From assembly GCA_964612555.1 (NCBI GenBank), contig CAZTBW010000003.1:194100-258099 (forward strand): DNA of 64,000 nt. The letters are read 5' to 3'. Position numbers and translations under genes: made by a program. The notes under the pieces are model-generated. The model saw only the letters and a program-made list of their open reading frames with translations, was not told the origin of the DNA and searched no databases. Below, one piece after another: positions 16,743 through 26,982 of the stretch. This stretch comes from DAOLCO01 sp964612555. GTDB taxonomy: Bacteria; Bdellovibrionota_C; UBA2361; SZUA-149; DAOLCO01. How positions within the stretch are numbered: the first letter of the stretch is position 1; each line of letters starts with the position of its first letter.

Positions 16743-18077
16743 TCAGTTGCATTCCGATTGTGCCTTATCAGGAATTTTATTTTTTCTTTTCAAAGACATA
16801 TAGAAATCCATACATGCGGAAAAAAAACCTGCAACAACCGGGAATATCAATGCTGAGGAAGTAAGCAACAAGTATCTTGGATAGACTATTTCAACAGAAG
16901 CACATAGTCCAACATGAGCAAGGTGTAACATAAAAAATATAAAGGCTACGTTACTAAATTTTCTCTGAGATCTCACCCTAATAACACCGGTTAAAACAAC
17001 TCCCATCGCTATCAGCAACAAAAAAGAATTCTCAAGAATACGACAAAATCCTTTATATACGTAGTAGGCATAGGAAACCGGTTCCTGCAGAATGACTCGT
17101 CCGCTGTAGGTGAGAAGCAGCTTATTTATCAGTACATAATCCTCCATAGGAGGAGGAGCGTTTATCAGATTTTCATGAAAATATCTATCTATAGGAATTA
17201 ATCCTGTATAAAACTCATGAAGAGGAAGACGTTCACCTACTGGTGGGAATTTTTTATTCGCGTTAACCGATAATATAAAATTCTTCAGGAGTTCTGAATC
17301 TTCCGCTCTGATCTCGGCTTCACCAAGCATGGAAGTAACACCAAACATATTATATCCCAAAAAAGGGGTAATAGAAAAATCATACAGTCTGTACCAGTTA
17401 AATATCATCCATATTAAAACAAGAAAAAAAGCCAGCATCGAAGCAAGAAGAAATAAAATATTCGATCGCTTGTTCGAAAAGATAACCATAATAAACGGAA
17501 TACCAGCAACCATACACAAAGCAGGTCTGATCAGAGATATCAGGGCAGCCACAAAACATAAGTATAAAAGAGTTTTCAACTGACTCTTGTCATAATAAGA
17601 TATCAGCAATACACCAAACAGCAGCAGCATATTCAGAACGAACCACTCCGTCATGATAATGGGATAAAATATTATCCCGTGAGAAAGACTTGATATGACC
17701 GCTAGCCCAATAATTGGAGCTGATAAAACAGACTTCAAAATACAAAAAGCGGATAATATAACCAGAAAAGATACCACACGATGAACGGACAAAATTGTAT
17801 CCAGTGAAGGCGAGAAGAGTTTTGAAAAGGCAATAAGCAAAGGATAACCCGGGGTTCGAAGCGTTAACGCCTGAGAAATATTTTCGGGACCACGAAGTGT
17901 AAAGAAAGTTCCACTTAATATTGCCTCTGCGTACTCAATATAGCCTTCAGAATCAACAACCGTATGAGGCTCCGGATACCTGAGAAGCATCACATGCATG
18001 GTCAGCAAAGTGAAAACCAGAGAAGCCGCAAAAATAAACTTACTTTCAAGGTTCATAGGAATCAAGTGTCCGCACAT
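16743..18077 (-). CDS. Polytopic membrane protein, GT-C-like glycosyltransferase
   Basis: A 444-residue protein with about ten hydrophobic segments. After the first helix a periplasmic loop contains TVVDSEGYIEYAEAILSG, the acidic loop position typical of GT-C/PMT-type transferases that use lipid-linked sugars. It is the last gene of a minus-strand operon after a GT2 and a methyltransferase, overlapping the methyltransferase by 16 bases. An ATG seven codons inside (18056) is an alternative start. Family is moderately sure; acceptor unknown. Confidence 0.75.
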   Translation of the reverse strand: MCGHLIPMNLESKFIFAASLVFTLLTMHVMLLRYPEPHTVVDSEGYIEYAEAILSGTFFTLRGPENISQALTLRTPGYPLLIAFSKLFSPSLDTILSVHRVVSFLVILSAFCILKSVLSAPIIGLAVISSLSHGIIFYPIIMTEWFVLNMLLLFGVLLISYYDKSQLKTLLYLCFVAALISLIRPALCMVAGIPFIMVIFSNKRSNILFLLASMLAFFLVLIWMIFNWYRLYDFSITPFLGYNMFGVTSMLGEAEIRAEDSELLKNFILSVNANKKFPPVGERLPLHEFYTGLIPIDRYFHENLINAPPPMEDYVLINKLLLTYSGRVILQEPVSYAYYVYKGFCRILENSFLLLIAMGVVLTGVIRVRSQRKFSNVAFIFFMLHLAHVGLCASVEIVYPRYLLLTSSALIFPVVAGFFSACMDFYMSLKRKNKIPDKAQSECN

Positions 18078-18790
18078 TCTTTAATGGGGGAAAAGGGCTT
18101 CTTGCATAAAATCAGATACTGCCCACCAAGCGGAATCTTAGTAAGAAAAGATTCTAAAAATCTTAAACTCCTGAGAATTGCGGGAAAGAAAAATAAATAA
18201 TCAGTCCTTATTACTTCAAAACCTGAAGTAGTCAAAAGTGTTCTTGCTTCTCTTGATGATAAAGGAATCGCATCTTTATCAAAAGGAATATTTTTCATTA
18301 CGATCCTGGTACCAGGATTTAGACAGTTATTCTCCCAAAAAGCCAATACACCGCCTGGGGCAAGAGAATCATATATAAAATGAAGAGCATTTTTTCTATT
18401 CGCTGGTTTTATATGATGAAAAACACCATTCGTATAAACAAGATCAAATGTCTCATCCGGAATATAATCTTTTGTCAGCACGAAAGTGATCACAGGTGAT
18501 CCAATATTTTTACACGCTTTTTCAATAGAGCTTGAACACGTGTCAACACCAAGAATCTTCGCCTCCTTCCATATGGAGCGCAGCACTGGAGCACTATCAC
18601 CAGTACCGCAACCATAATCCATAATTTTTTCAACTTTAACGGACGAATGTTCAATACATTGCTGAATCCATTTTATCCTTTTCAGTGCAAAATACTCTTT
18701 CCCTTCTCCTGTAAACTTCAAACCCTTATTAAGATGCGAATCATACTCATTCGCCCACTTTTGAAATGAATGTTCCTCTTTCTGAATCAT
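18062..18790 (-). CDS. SAM-dependent class I methyltransferase
   Basis: A 242-residue methyltransferase. Motif I is IMDYGCGTGDSAPVL (about 57-71), followed by ILGVDTCSSSIEKA and the motif IV region FDLVYTNGVFHHIKP. The C-terminal helix RSLRFLESFLTKIPLGGQYLILCKKP closes the fold. It overlaps the GT2 gene by four bases and the GT-C gene by 16, so all three are co-translated. It likely methylates the glycan or lipid made by this operon, or a related small molecule; the acceptor is inferred. Confidence 0.88.
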   Translation of the reverse strand: MIQKEEHSFQKWANEYDSHLNKGLKFTGEGKEYFALKRIKWIQQCIEHSSVKVEKIMDYGCGTGDSAPVLRSIWKEAKILGVDTCSSSIEKACKNIGSPVITFVLTKDYIPDETFDLVYTNGVFHHIKPANRKNALHFIYDSLAPGGVLAFWENNCLNPGTRIVMKNIPFDKDAIPLSSREARTLLTTSGFEVIRTDYLFFFPAILRSLRFLESFLTKIPLGGQYLILCKKPFSPIKECADT

Positions 18791-19986
18791 GCTCTTTGAA
18801 CTTTAAAAATGCTAAACAAGAAACTCGCATGTATAGTCTGGAATCCCAAGGCAGTACACATTGCACCTGGAATAACGATCCGCATGGTAGAGCCATAATC
18901 AAGAGCTCCAAACGAAACAGAATACCACGTATATATTGCATACAACAATAAGATTACTCCCAGTAGTAACAACCCTCCCCCAAATAACACTCCCAACTCA
19001 AGCCTGAAATTTGAAATAAACACATCTGAAAATTTATGTACCGGCAAAAGCTGCTCTGACAAGGCAAATGATTTGGCTAAAATCCCAAAAAGTAAAGACT
19101 GAACACCACAAATTATGGCAAGACTGGAGAAAAGCAAAGTATGAACATCAAAGGTAACACCCCATACGGTATATCCGGGATAGGATACGAAATATCCAAT
19201 AATGCCAAACAGTATGAGGAATAATCCTGGTATAAAAAAGAGCTTTTCAGGACTAACCATAAGTAAAAATCGTAAAGTCCTCCATCCATCCCGAATTGTT
19301 CTTAGATGTGGTGACGATTTTATTCTGCCATCCGGATGCAGTGTAACAGGTACTTCAACAATTGAGATATCTGCAGAGCTTGCTTTTACTATCATCTCAA
19401 CAGCATATTCCATACCCAGACATCTAAGATCAAGTTTCTGAAAAACATCTTTTCTAAATCCTCTATATCCACAATAAATATCATTCACAGGAGCTTTGAA
19501 CCAGCTTCTTCCAATATATGAGAAAAAAGGATTCCCAATAAATCGATGAGTCATTGGCATTGCCCCGGGCATAATACAACCTCCTCCTCGCGAAAATCGG
19601 CATCCCTGGACAAAATCCCAGCCTTCCTTGAGTTTTTCGTAGAACAAGGGGATTTCCAAAAGATCGTAACTATCATCAGCATCCGCCATTATAATTAAAT
19701 TACTATTTGCCGAGATAATTCCGGAAGTAAGAGCGCTACCATAACCACGTCTCCTCTCATGCACAACACGTGCCCCTAATGTATTCGCAATATGAACAGA
19801 ACCGTCTGTACTACCATTATCAGCAATTATTATTTCACCTCTTATTGATAACTGATCAAAAGATTCCTTAATCTTGGCAATGCATACTGCAAGTGTTTCT
19901 TCCTCGTTTAAACACGGAAGAACGACTGATAAATCGATTTTATCTTGATTCGATAAAAGAGTATCTGATAGATTCACGAGGCTCAT
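18787..19986 (-). CDS. GT2-family glycosyltransferase with C-terminal membrane segments
   Basis: A 399-residue transferase. The GT-A domain starts LSVVLPCLNEEETL and has ADNGSTDGS and IMADADDSYD (the DxD metal site near residue 102). About 235-395 contains four hydrophobic helices, the layout of polyprenyl-phosphate sugar transferases related to DPM1/ArnC. It would make the lipid-linked sugar used by the GT-C enzyme two genes downstream. First gene of the operon. Confidence 0.9.
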   Translation of the reverse strand: MSLVNLSDTLLSNQDKIDLSVVLPCLNEEETLAVCIAKIKESFDQLSIRGEIIIADNGSTDGSVHIANTLGARVVHERRRGYGSALTSGIISANSNLIIMADADDSYDLLEIPLFYEKLKEGWDFVQGCRFSRGGGCIMPGAMPMTHRFIGNPFFSYIGRSWFKAPVNDIYCGYRGFRKDVFQKLDLRCLGMEYAVEMIVKASSADISIVEVPVTLHPDGRIKSSPHLRTIRDGWRTLRFLLMVSPEKLFFIPGLFLILFGIIGYFVSYPGYTVWGVTFDVHTLLFSSLAIICGVQSLLFGILAKSFALSEQLLPVHKFSDVFISNFRLELGVLFGGGLLLLGVILLLYAIYTWYSVSFGALDYGSTMRIVIPGAMCTALGFQTIHASFLFSIFKVQRA

Positions 19987-20003
19987 ACCTTATTTATATA
20001 ACC

Positions 20004-21116
20004 CTATAGCTCTCTATGCGCCACTTCCCGAAACTCGGTATCATCCGGAGGTGGTTCGCCTTTTAGATGGGCGATTATTTTTTTTATGTGGATGTGGCTG
20101 GTTTCTATGAATTCTATAACTTTCCCGACTTGAGTACCGGCGGCTCCGGTACCGGCTAAATAAATACCGCTCTGGTTGCTCTCCATAGTCATTGGATTGT
20201 ACACGGGCTTGAGATGTGGTTCTTGAAGAGTGATTCCTGCACTTTGGTACAAGTCCGGGTCTTGTTTGTAACCAGTAAGAAGTAAAACGTGGTCAGCATC
20301 AATAGTGATTTCTGGTACAGGGTCTTCATGGGGGGCTGTTTTTACCAGAACTGCATGTTTCGATTCGATACGCTTTACACAGTGTCCGGGAAGGTATCTG
20401 AGGCTATTATTTCGTATCATGCTTTTTAGTTCCGGAAGAAGCCAGGGTTTTATGCGTGCGGGGTCAAATTCCAGTTTTCTTTGACAGAAACTTACTTTGG
20501 CACCGACTCTTACCAAACGAATGGCTGCTTCTACTGCCGAGTTCATACCTCCCACTACAAGCACTCGGGAACCTGAATACCGGTGAGGTTCCAGAAAATG
20601 ATGGCTGACGTGAGGAAGATTCTCTCCTTCAACCGCAAGCATATTTGGACGATGCATGTCACCAATTACGAGCACTATCCGCTTTGTGTTTACCTTCTCT
20701 ATTGTAGAATCATCAAAATGCATACCGGATTTAATTTCAGCAGGACCTCCAACACCGTGATAACTTTTTGCAACAGTGAGTGTGTATCCCTTATCGCTTC
20801 GATCAATTGACAAGACTCGTGTGTAGGTTTCTATACTAAGATCAAACTGCCGGACTACCGCTCTCAGATAACTTAGATACTCTTCCCTGCTTGCTTTTGT
20901 CTGACTCGAATTCTGGATAGCGACACCGGAAATGGCGATACGATCAGAAGAAGAGAAAAAGACTGTTTCAGGTGCCCACCACTCGATAGTCGACCCAAGC
21001 GAGCCAGCTTCAAAATGACGGAAGGTGTAACCCTCCTGCTTGAGCTGAACTGCCATTTCAATGCCAATATGTCCAGCACCAACTACCACCATATCCAGAG
21101 ATGTACCACTCGACAT
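20004..21116 (-). CDS. YpdA-like FAD/NAD(P)-dependent oxidoreductase
   Basis: A flavoprotein disulfide-reductase-like enzyme. The N-terminus has MVVVGAGHIGIEMAVQL (FAD Rossmann) and the second dinucleotide site is SRVLVVGGMNSAVEAAIRL. ETVFFSSSDRIAISG and SREEYLSYLRAVVRQFDL match the YpdA family, known to reduce bacillithiol disulfide. There is no CxxC redox pair. I place the start at 21116 because AGGAG lies six bases before that ATG; a longer frame begins at 21131. Family moderately firm; thiol substrate unknown. Confidence 0.82.
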   Translation of the reverse strand: MSSGTSLDMVVVGAGHIGIEMAVQLKQEGYTFRHFEAGSLGSTIEWWAPETVFFSSSDRIAISGVAIQNSSQTKASREEYLSYLRAVVRQFDLSIETYTRVLSIDRSDKGYTLTVAKSYHGVGGPAEIKSGMHFDDSTIEKVNTKRIVLVIGDMHRPNMLAVEGENLPHVSHHFLEPHRYSGSRVLVVGGMNSAVEAAIRLVRVGAKVSFCQRKLEFDPARIKPWLLPELKSMIRNNSLRYLPGHCVKRIESKHAVLVKTAPHEDPVPEITIDADHVLLLTGYKQDPDLYQSAGITLQEPHLKPVYNPMTMESNQSGIYLAGTGAAGTQVGKVIEFIETSHIHIKKIIAHLKGEPPPDDTEFREVAHREL

Positions 21117-21296
21117 ATCAACTCCTGACATTCACCTATTCTTCTCCCAGTTTAATATAATCTACAGTACGACTGTTCCAACACTATCAGTTTGATTTTT
21201 TATCTTGAAAATATATACTTAGGGTACTAAGTAAACAAAAAAACCGCCATCAAAAGGTTATTATTGGCAGAGTATCTGTTACGAGGATAGCGCATT

Positions 21297-21785
21297 ATGA
21301 AAAACAGTCCTTCAATCTCATCTCTCCTTAAAGAACTTGATACAATCCTTGAATTTTTTGAAAGAAGCACTAAATGTTTCACCGAAGAAGACTCTTCCTT
21401 TCGCCCCACAGAAACATCTCTTAGCGTGGCAGAGCAAATCGCTCATGCTGCACAAAGTATTGATTGGTTTCTGGAAGGAATGTCACGCCCCGAGGGGTTT
21501 GATATGGATTTTGAAAAACATTGGATAGAAGTCAAACAATGCATTTCTCTTACATCTGCAAGAAAATGGTTAAAAAACTCTATAAATCACGCAAAAGAAT
21601 ATGTAACCGGAATATCAGAAGATCAATTGCACTCACCTCTTCCTGAAGGTTTTGTGATGGGAGGAGAACCGAAATACTCCGTAATATATGCAATGGCAGA
21701 GCATACTGCCCACCATAGAGGAGCTCTTACGGTATATGCACGTCTGCTGAATAAAATACCATCCATGCCATACGCCGATATGTAG
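21297..21785 (+). CDS. DinB/YfiT-family protein
   Basis: A 162-residue four-helix-bundle protein. The metal-site histidines of DinB/YfiT proteins are visible: SVAEQIAHAAQSIDW and AMAEHTAHHRGALTVYARL near the C-terminus. Such proteins are often thiol-dependent transferases or of unknown function. It stands alone, divergent from the YpdA-like gene; the pairing with a thiol reductase is suggestive only. Confidence 0.85.
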   Translation: MKNSPSISSLLKELDTILEFFERSTKCFTEEDSSFRPTETSLSVAEQIAHAAQSIDWFLEGMSRPEGFDMDFEKHWIEVKQCISLTSARKWLKNSINHAKEYVTGISEDQLHSPLPEGFVMGGEPKYSVIYAMAEHTAHHRGALTVYARLLNKIPSMPYADM

Positions 21786-21955
21786 GGTTCAGCCATACAG
21801 GGTTTTGATGCATCATTTTTCCCTACATTTCACTCGAATATCTTTGTAATCCTTACGTCTATATTTTTTTATTTTTTTTATGGAGTTACTTCTCTTGATT
21901 TGCTAGAAGTGTTCCCTAATATTTAAAACCGCAAAAAAACGGAGTTAATTAGCAG

Positions 21956-24217
21956 ATGACATCTCTTGGTAAAACCTACAGTAGTAAAGATTTTGCAAAA
22001 GACCTTTCATCGGGAACGGTTGTTTTTCTTATAGCCCTGCCTCTTTGTCTTGGTATTTCGCTTGCATCAGGAGCCCCATTATTTTCCGGAATACTGAGTG
22101 GTATAATCGGTGGTATAATCATTGGAACCTTAAGTGGTTCTCATACAAGCGTAAGTGGTCCTGCCGCGGGACTCACTGTAGTTGTTGCAGGTCAAATAGC
22201 GATACTGGGAACTTTTGAAGCCTTTCTCTGTGCGGTGATGCTTGCAGGAATGATTCAGGTATTACTTGCATACATTCGTGCAGGTACTCTTTCCGCTTTT
22301 TTTCCTACCAGTGTCATCAATGGGCTTCTTGCAGCAATCGGTATCATTCTTGTTTTAAAACAAATCCCGCACCTTGTTGGTCACGATGTTCACCCGCAAG
22401 GTGATATGGCGTTCAAACAGGCAAACACTCACAATACTTTCTCGGAGCTTCTAAATACCATCACCAGCATTCATCCTGGAGCTGCCGCAGTGGGAATCCT
22501 ATCTCTTCTCATTTTGATTGCGTTTGCCCGTTTTGAGGCACTTAAAAAACTACCTATCCAGTCACCCCTTCTGGTTGTAGCCCTGGGGGTCTTCTTAAAA
22601 ACAATAATGGACTCTATGGGTGAACCATGGGCGATTCAGACAGAACACCTGGTACAAGTTCCGGTATTTACAAGCGGAGCAGAGTTTTTCGCTGCACTGA
22701 TGCACCCTGATTTTTCTGTACTGAGAACTCCTCAGGTATATATATCTGCAATTACAATTGCCATTATTGCATCACTTGAAACTCTTTTAAACCTTGAAGC
22801 GGTAGACAAAATTGACAACAGAAAAAGATTTTCACCACCCAACAGGGAGCTTTTTGCTCAGGGAGTCGGTAATTTCACTGCCGGCTTGATTGGTGCCATC
22901 CCCACGACATCTGTTATTGTAAGAAGCTCGGTAAACGTAAACTCAGGTTCCGTCAGTAAATTATCATCTGTAATCCATGGGGTGTTTTTACTTCTTGCAG
23001 TATTACTGATACCTCAAGTATTGAACCTGATACCTCTTGCTTCTCTGGCTGCAATATTGGTTTTTACCGGTTATAAACTTGCAAGCTACGCTTTGTTCCA
23101 GCGCATGTGGTCACAAGGACGCCTTCAGTTCCTCCCCTTCCTGATTACTTTGACGAGTATCGTACTTACCGACTTACTGGTTGGTGTTATTATTGGTCTT
23201 GCAGTAACTTTACTCTTTATTCTTATCAGTAACCTTAGACAACCAGTCCGACAAATCAAGGAGAAACATCTTGGAGGAAACATACTGCGTGTTGAACTTG
23301 CAAACCAGGTCAGCTTTCTTAACAGAGCTTCACTTGAGAAGATATTTAAAGATGCTTTATCGTCACAACAACATATGCTGATCGATGCCGAAAGAACAGA
23401 CTATATAGACCCCGATATTCTCAGCCTTATACAGGAATTCAGATGTGTCATCGCTCCCGCGCATGGAGTTACGGTGAGCGTCAAAGGCTTTAAAGATCAC
23501 TATGATATAGAAGATGAGGTATGTTTTGTTGATTACTCCACAAGAGAGCTTCAGGAGAAAATAACTCCATCTCAAGTACTTACCATTCTGAAAGAAGGTA
23601 ATCGGCGGTTTATTTCAGGTCAACTTCTTAACAGGGAATTTGACCGGCAAATAGTTGAAACCTCACGTGGACAACATCCCTTAGCGGTAATACTAAGCTG
23701 CATAGACTCAAGAAACCCTGCTGAAATCATTTTTGATCTTGGCATTGGAGACATATTCAGCGTGCGAATAGCGGGAAATATTATAGGACAGAAAATCCTT
23801 GGAAGTATGGAATTTGCAACCGCCATTGCCGGCAGCAAACTGATAGTAGTCCTGGGACACACCAAGTGCGGGGCGATTACGGCTTCAGTGGATCTTTATG
23901 GTTCGGATGAGGTAACAATGAGAGAGACAACGGGATGTCAGCACATTGACTGGATTATCAAAAAAGTCCATGACTCCATGACAGATGGGGATACTAACCT
24001 CAATCTGCAAGACTCTACAGCAAAAGAAGAGTTGGTAAATGAGGTAGCAAAACGAAATGTACTCAACACCCTCCGTCTCATACCGGAACAAAGTCAGACT
24101 ATTAAGAAACTGATTCAAGAAAAAAAGATTGGTTTAATAGGCGGAATGTATAACGTCAGGACGGGAAAAGTTGAATTCTTTGATGAACACGCAACCGGAA
24201 TAAATCCTCCCGAATAG
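21956..24217 (+). CDS. SulP-family anion transporter fused to beta-carbonic anhydrase
   Basis: A 753-residue fusion. Residues about 1-420 are a SulP transporter with 10-12 helices (SGLxSGIIGGIIIGTLSGSHTSVSGPAAGLT). A short STAS-like region follows (about 440-510). The C-terminal 210 residues are a beta-carbonic anhydrase with zinc ligands Cys582, His635 and Cys638 (SCIDSRN; GHTKCGAI) and the catalytic Asp584-Arg586 pair. Such fusions are taken as bicarbonate transporters with on-site CO2/HCO3- conversion. Complete by motifs. Confidence 0.93.
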   Translation: MTSLGKTYSSKDFAKDLSSGTVVFLIALPLCLGISLASGAPLFSGILSGIIGGIIIGTLSGSHTSVSGPAAGLTVVVAGQIAILGTFEAFLCAVMLAGMIQVLLAYIRAGTLSAFFPTSVINGLLAAIGIILVLKQIPHLVGHDVHPQGDMAFKQANTHNTFSELLNTITSIHPGAAAVGILSLLILIAFARFEALKKLPIQSPLLVVALGVFLKTIMDSMGEPWAIQTEHLVQVPVFTSGAEFFAALMHPDFSVLRTPQVYISAITIAIIASLETLLNLEAVDKIDNRKRFSPPNRELFAQGVGNFTAGLIGAIPTTSVIVRSSVNVNSGSVSKLSSVIHGVFLLLAVLLIPQVLNLIPLASLAAILVFTGYKLASYALFQRMWSQGRLQFLPFLITLTSIVLTDLLVGVIIGLAVTLLFILISNLRQPVRQIKEKHLGGNILRVELANQVSFLNRASLEKIFKDALSSQQHMLIDAERTDYIDPDILSLIQEFRCVIAPAHGVTVSVKGFKDHYDIEDEVCFVDYSTRELQEKITPSQVLTILKEGNRRFISGQLLNREFDRQIVETSRGQHPLAVILSCIDSRNPAEIIFDLGIGDIFSVRIAGNIIGQKILGSMEFATAIAGSKLIVVLGHTKCGAITASVDLYGSDEVTMRETTGCQHIDWIIKKVHDSMTDGDTNLNLQDSTAKEELVNEVAKRNVLNTLRLIPEQSQTIKKLIQEKKIGLIGGMYNVRTGKVEFFDEHATGINPPE

Positions 24218-24245
24218 AAGATCCCCAGAATAGTATATTCAGCGC

Positions 24246-24274
24246 AGGAGATCCTGAATATATCAGGATCTCCT
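24246..24274. terminator. Perfect 12-bp hairpin between convergent SulP-CA and TerC genes
   Basis: AGGAGATCCTGA and its exact complement are separated by five bases. The right arm overlaps the TerC stop codon (24263-24265). It lies between converging genes and could terminate both; no long U-tract follows on either strand. Confidence 0.6.
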
Positions 24275-25177
24275 CTCTCTAAGGAGACGAGGAATAGAGG
24301 GTAAAATAGAAGCTCCAAGAGTAAGTGCAATTATCAAAAGCATATACCCCTCTGGAACATGAAGCACGGAATGTAAAAGCATTTTTATTCCGACAAAAAC
24401 AAGTATGGCTGAAACCCCGTAGGAAAGGTACTCAAACATCTCCATCATACCCGCAAGTACAAAATATAAAGACCTTAACCCGAGTATGGCAAACACATTA
24501 CTTGAGTACACAATAAAGGGGTCCGTGGTAATACCAAGAATTGCCGGGATGGAATCAAGTGCAAATAATACATCCGTAAGTTCTACAACCAGAAGCACCA
24601 CAAGCATGGGAGTTGCGAAATAGCGCCCTTGTTCCTTGATGATAAAATATGAACCTTTATAATCCATCTTGCTGGGAATATATTTCTGTACCAGCCTTAG
24701 AATGGAATTTTCTTCCAGGGAAAATTCCTTTGAAGCACTCAACGCCGTTTTAATACCGGTAAAAATGATAAAAACTCCGAAAATATAAATAAGCCATTCA
24801 AATTTCTGAATCAGGGAAACTCCCGCGGCAATAAGAATTCCTCTGGTAACGATAGCACCCAATATCCCCCAGAAAAGTACCCGATGCTGATATTGTCTAT
24901 CAACTCCGAAATAAGAAAATGTTACGATAAAGACAAATAAATTATCAACACTTAAAGCTTTTTCGACTATATATCCGGTAAGGAAAAGCACCGCAGACGC
25001 CTTACTCTCAAACACCCACAAGCCCCCACAGAACAATAATCCCATCGCGACCCAAAATACACTCCAGAGACACGCCTCCCTGAAACCTATCACATGCGCC
25101 TTTTTATGAAATACTCCAAGGTCAAGAGCAAGCAGACCTCCAACCATAACCCCCAAAATAATCCATCCCAATGTCAT
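24263..25177 (-). CDS. TerC-family integral membrane protein
   Basis: A 304-residue protein with about eight or nine hydrophobic helices. Family signatures include LALDLGVFHKKAH, EKALSVDNLFVFIVTF, RVLFWGILGAIVTRG and ELTDVLFALDSIPAILGIT, with the conserved intramembrane Asp residues. TerC/Alx proteins are linked to manganese export and to metallation of secreted proteins. It is a single gene converging on SulP-CA. Confidence 0.92.
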   Translation of the reverse strand: MTLGWIILGVMVGGLLALDLGVFHKKAHVIGFREACLWSVFWVAMGLLFCGGLWVFESKASAVLFLTGYIVEKALSVDNLFVFIVTFSYFGVDRQYQHRVLFWGILGAIVTRGILIAAGVSLIQKFEWLIYIFGVFIIFTGIKTALSASKEFSLEENSILRLVQKYIPSKMDYKGSYFIIKEQGRYFATPMLVVLLVVELTDVLFALDSIPAILGITTDPFIVYSSNVFAILGLRSLYFVLAGMMEMFEYLSYGVSAILVFVGIKMLLHSVLHVPEGYMLLIIALTLGASILPSIPRLLRERRS

Positions 25178-25358
25178 AACACTCCAGTTTTATTTTAATT
25201 GTGCCCGTTTACCGCTTTTTATAGCGATACCCTTGAATAAGCAAGATTCTAAATCAGTAGTAATTTAAATGTTATATTGCATATTTATGATTGACTGCAT
25301 GCATGCTAAAAGATAACTTGACCCCAAACGTATCAATTACGACATAGGGGGACATTTT

Positions 25359-25793
25359 ATGAGTCTACAAAGTTTATTGTTTTCTACGAGCCCTTTTAGC
25401 AGGTTTCAGGATATTTCCCTTCTTCTTCTAAGGATTGTAGCCGGTCTTGCGTTTGTTTTACACGGACTACCTAAAATACAAGACCCCTTTGGGTGGATGG
25501 GTCCTGATCCTTTTGCCCCCGGCATATTACTTGCCCTTGCGGCACTATCAGAATTTGGAGGTGGCATTGCCTGGATACTTGGTCTTTTCACTCGACTTGC
25601 CTCTTTTGGTATCCTATGCACCATGGCAGTAGCAGTTCATTTTCATGCGATAGTAAGAGGTGACTCCTTCGTGGGCAAACCTGGTGAGGGTTCCTATGAA
25701 CTTGCACTTGTATACCTCTGTATTGCTATCTTGCTTTTTATAGTGGGTCCGGGTCGCTACTCTATTGACAGAATCATTTCAAAAAAGAGTTAA
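25359..25793 (+). CDS. DoxX-family membrane protein
   Basis: A 144-residue protein with four hydrophobic helices. LLLRIVAGLAFVLHGLPKIQDPFGWMG and LAALSEFGGGIAWILGLFTRLAS are the DoxX family hallmarks. A GGGGGA binding site precedes the ATG. Many relatives are of unknown function in redox or oxidative stress. It is followed by the amidohydrolase after about 75 bp. Confidence 0.9.
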   Translation: MSLQSLLFSTSPFSRFQDISLLLLRIVAGLAFVLHGLPKIQDPFGWMGPDPFAPGILLALAALSEFGGGIAWILGLFTRLASFGILCTMAVAVHFHAIVRGDSFVGKPGEGSYELALVYLCIAILLFIVGPGRYSIDRIISKKS

Positions 25794-25869
25794 TTAAAAT
25801 CAGTTTCGGATTGTTTAAAATTCATACTGTTTCTTTTTAGCACACTTGGGCATACTTGTAAGGCAACCT

Positions 25870-26982
25870 ATGAGCACCTTATTTAGCAGTATTAAGGCAC
25901 TAACAGGAATATTACTTGGTCTTTTATTAGCAATTATACTTTATCCTTCACTGCTTCCTCTGCAATTTCCGGATGAAGCTCTGAGCTCCTTCTCCCCTCC
26001 TCCCATCCTTGACATGCACGTACACATAGCTGGTCTTGGATACGGGGAAAGTGGTTGTTTTGTGGGAGAAGAACTTCTCTCCAGTTATAAGAAACCCATG
26101 TATATGCTTGCTTTCGGGGTAAACGAAAGAGAACTTAAAACTCATGGGGATCAAATCCTGGTAAAAAAAATAAGTGAAATGGTAGATCAATCACGCTTTG
26201 TGAACGCGGCGGTAGTTCTTGCCATGGATGGGTATGTCAAAGAAGATGGGGAGCTGGATAAAAGTAAAACCCAGATATATGTACCTAATGAGTATGTTCA
26301 GAGAGAAACATCAAAATATAAAAACCTGCTTTATGGAGCAAGTATTCATCCCTACAGAAAAGATGCCATAGAGCGTTTACGGGAGGCAAAGAAGAATGGA
26401 GCCCTACTCATTAAATGGATTCCCTCCATTATGAACATAGACCCTTCTGATGAAAAGATTATCCCCTTTTATGAAGAGATGCGAAGATTGAATCTGCCCT
26501 TACTCACCCATGCCGGACAGGAGCAAGCCTTCGCTCATGCCAATGATTCACTTGGTGACCCTCAGAGACTGATTCTTCCACTCCAACTTGGAGTTACCGT
26601 AACCGCAGCTCATATAGCAACCACCGGGAAAATTGATAATGAAGAAATGATTGAGCGTCTTCTCCCATTATTCAGAAAATATCCCAACCTGTATGCGGAT
26701 ATTTCAAGTCTCACTCAAATAAATAAACTCAAATACCTTGATCAGGGCTTGTTAAATAACAGCATCTCCTCTCGTCTGGTCTATGGCTCTGACTGGCCAC
26801 TCCAGTTTTTCCCACTGATTAGTCCCTGGTATTTTCCTCACAGACTATCGTTTGGAAATATGCATTATATCAATTCGGAGAAGAACGTACTTGACCGTGA
26901 CGTTCTTCTAAAATTCGCCCTGGGGGCACCGGTAAGCGTCTTTGGTAATTTTGAGAGAATGATTCGTCAATCTACTCATTAA
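25870..26982 (+). CDS. Amidohydrolase-superfamily (TIM-barrel) metal hydrolase, membrane-anchored
   Basis: I start it at ATG 25870, preceded by AAGG; a TTG at 25846 is in frame upstream. A hydrophobic N-terminal helix (about 8-26) suggests an anchor or uncleaved signal. The barrel starts ILDMHVHIAGLGYGESGCF with the HxH metal pair, then LLIKWIPS (bridging Lys), LLTHAGQEQAFAHA, TVTAAHIATTG and YGSDWPL (final Asp). This is the amidohydrolase 2 pattern. Substrate unknown. The 3' end overlaps hemB convergently by 11 bases. Confidence 0.87.
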   Translation: MSTLFSSIKALTGILLGLLLAIILYPSLLPLQFPDEALSSFSPPPILDMHVHIAGLGYGESGCFVGEELLSSYKKPMYMLAFGVNERELKTHGDQILVKKISEMVDQSRFVNAAVVLAMDGYVKEDGELDKSKTQIYVPNEYVQRETSKYKNLLYGASIHPYRKDAIERLREAKKNGALLIKWIPSIMNIDPSDEKIIPFYEEMRRLNLPLLTHAGQEQAFAHANDSLGDPQRLILPLQLGVTVTAAHIATTGKIDNEEMIERLLPLFRKYPNLYADISSLTQINKLKYLDQGLLNNSISSRLVYGSDWPLQFFPLISPWYFPHRLSFGNMHYINSEKNVLDRDVLLKFALGAPVSVFGNFERMIRQSTH

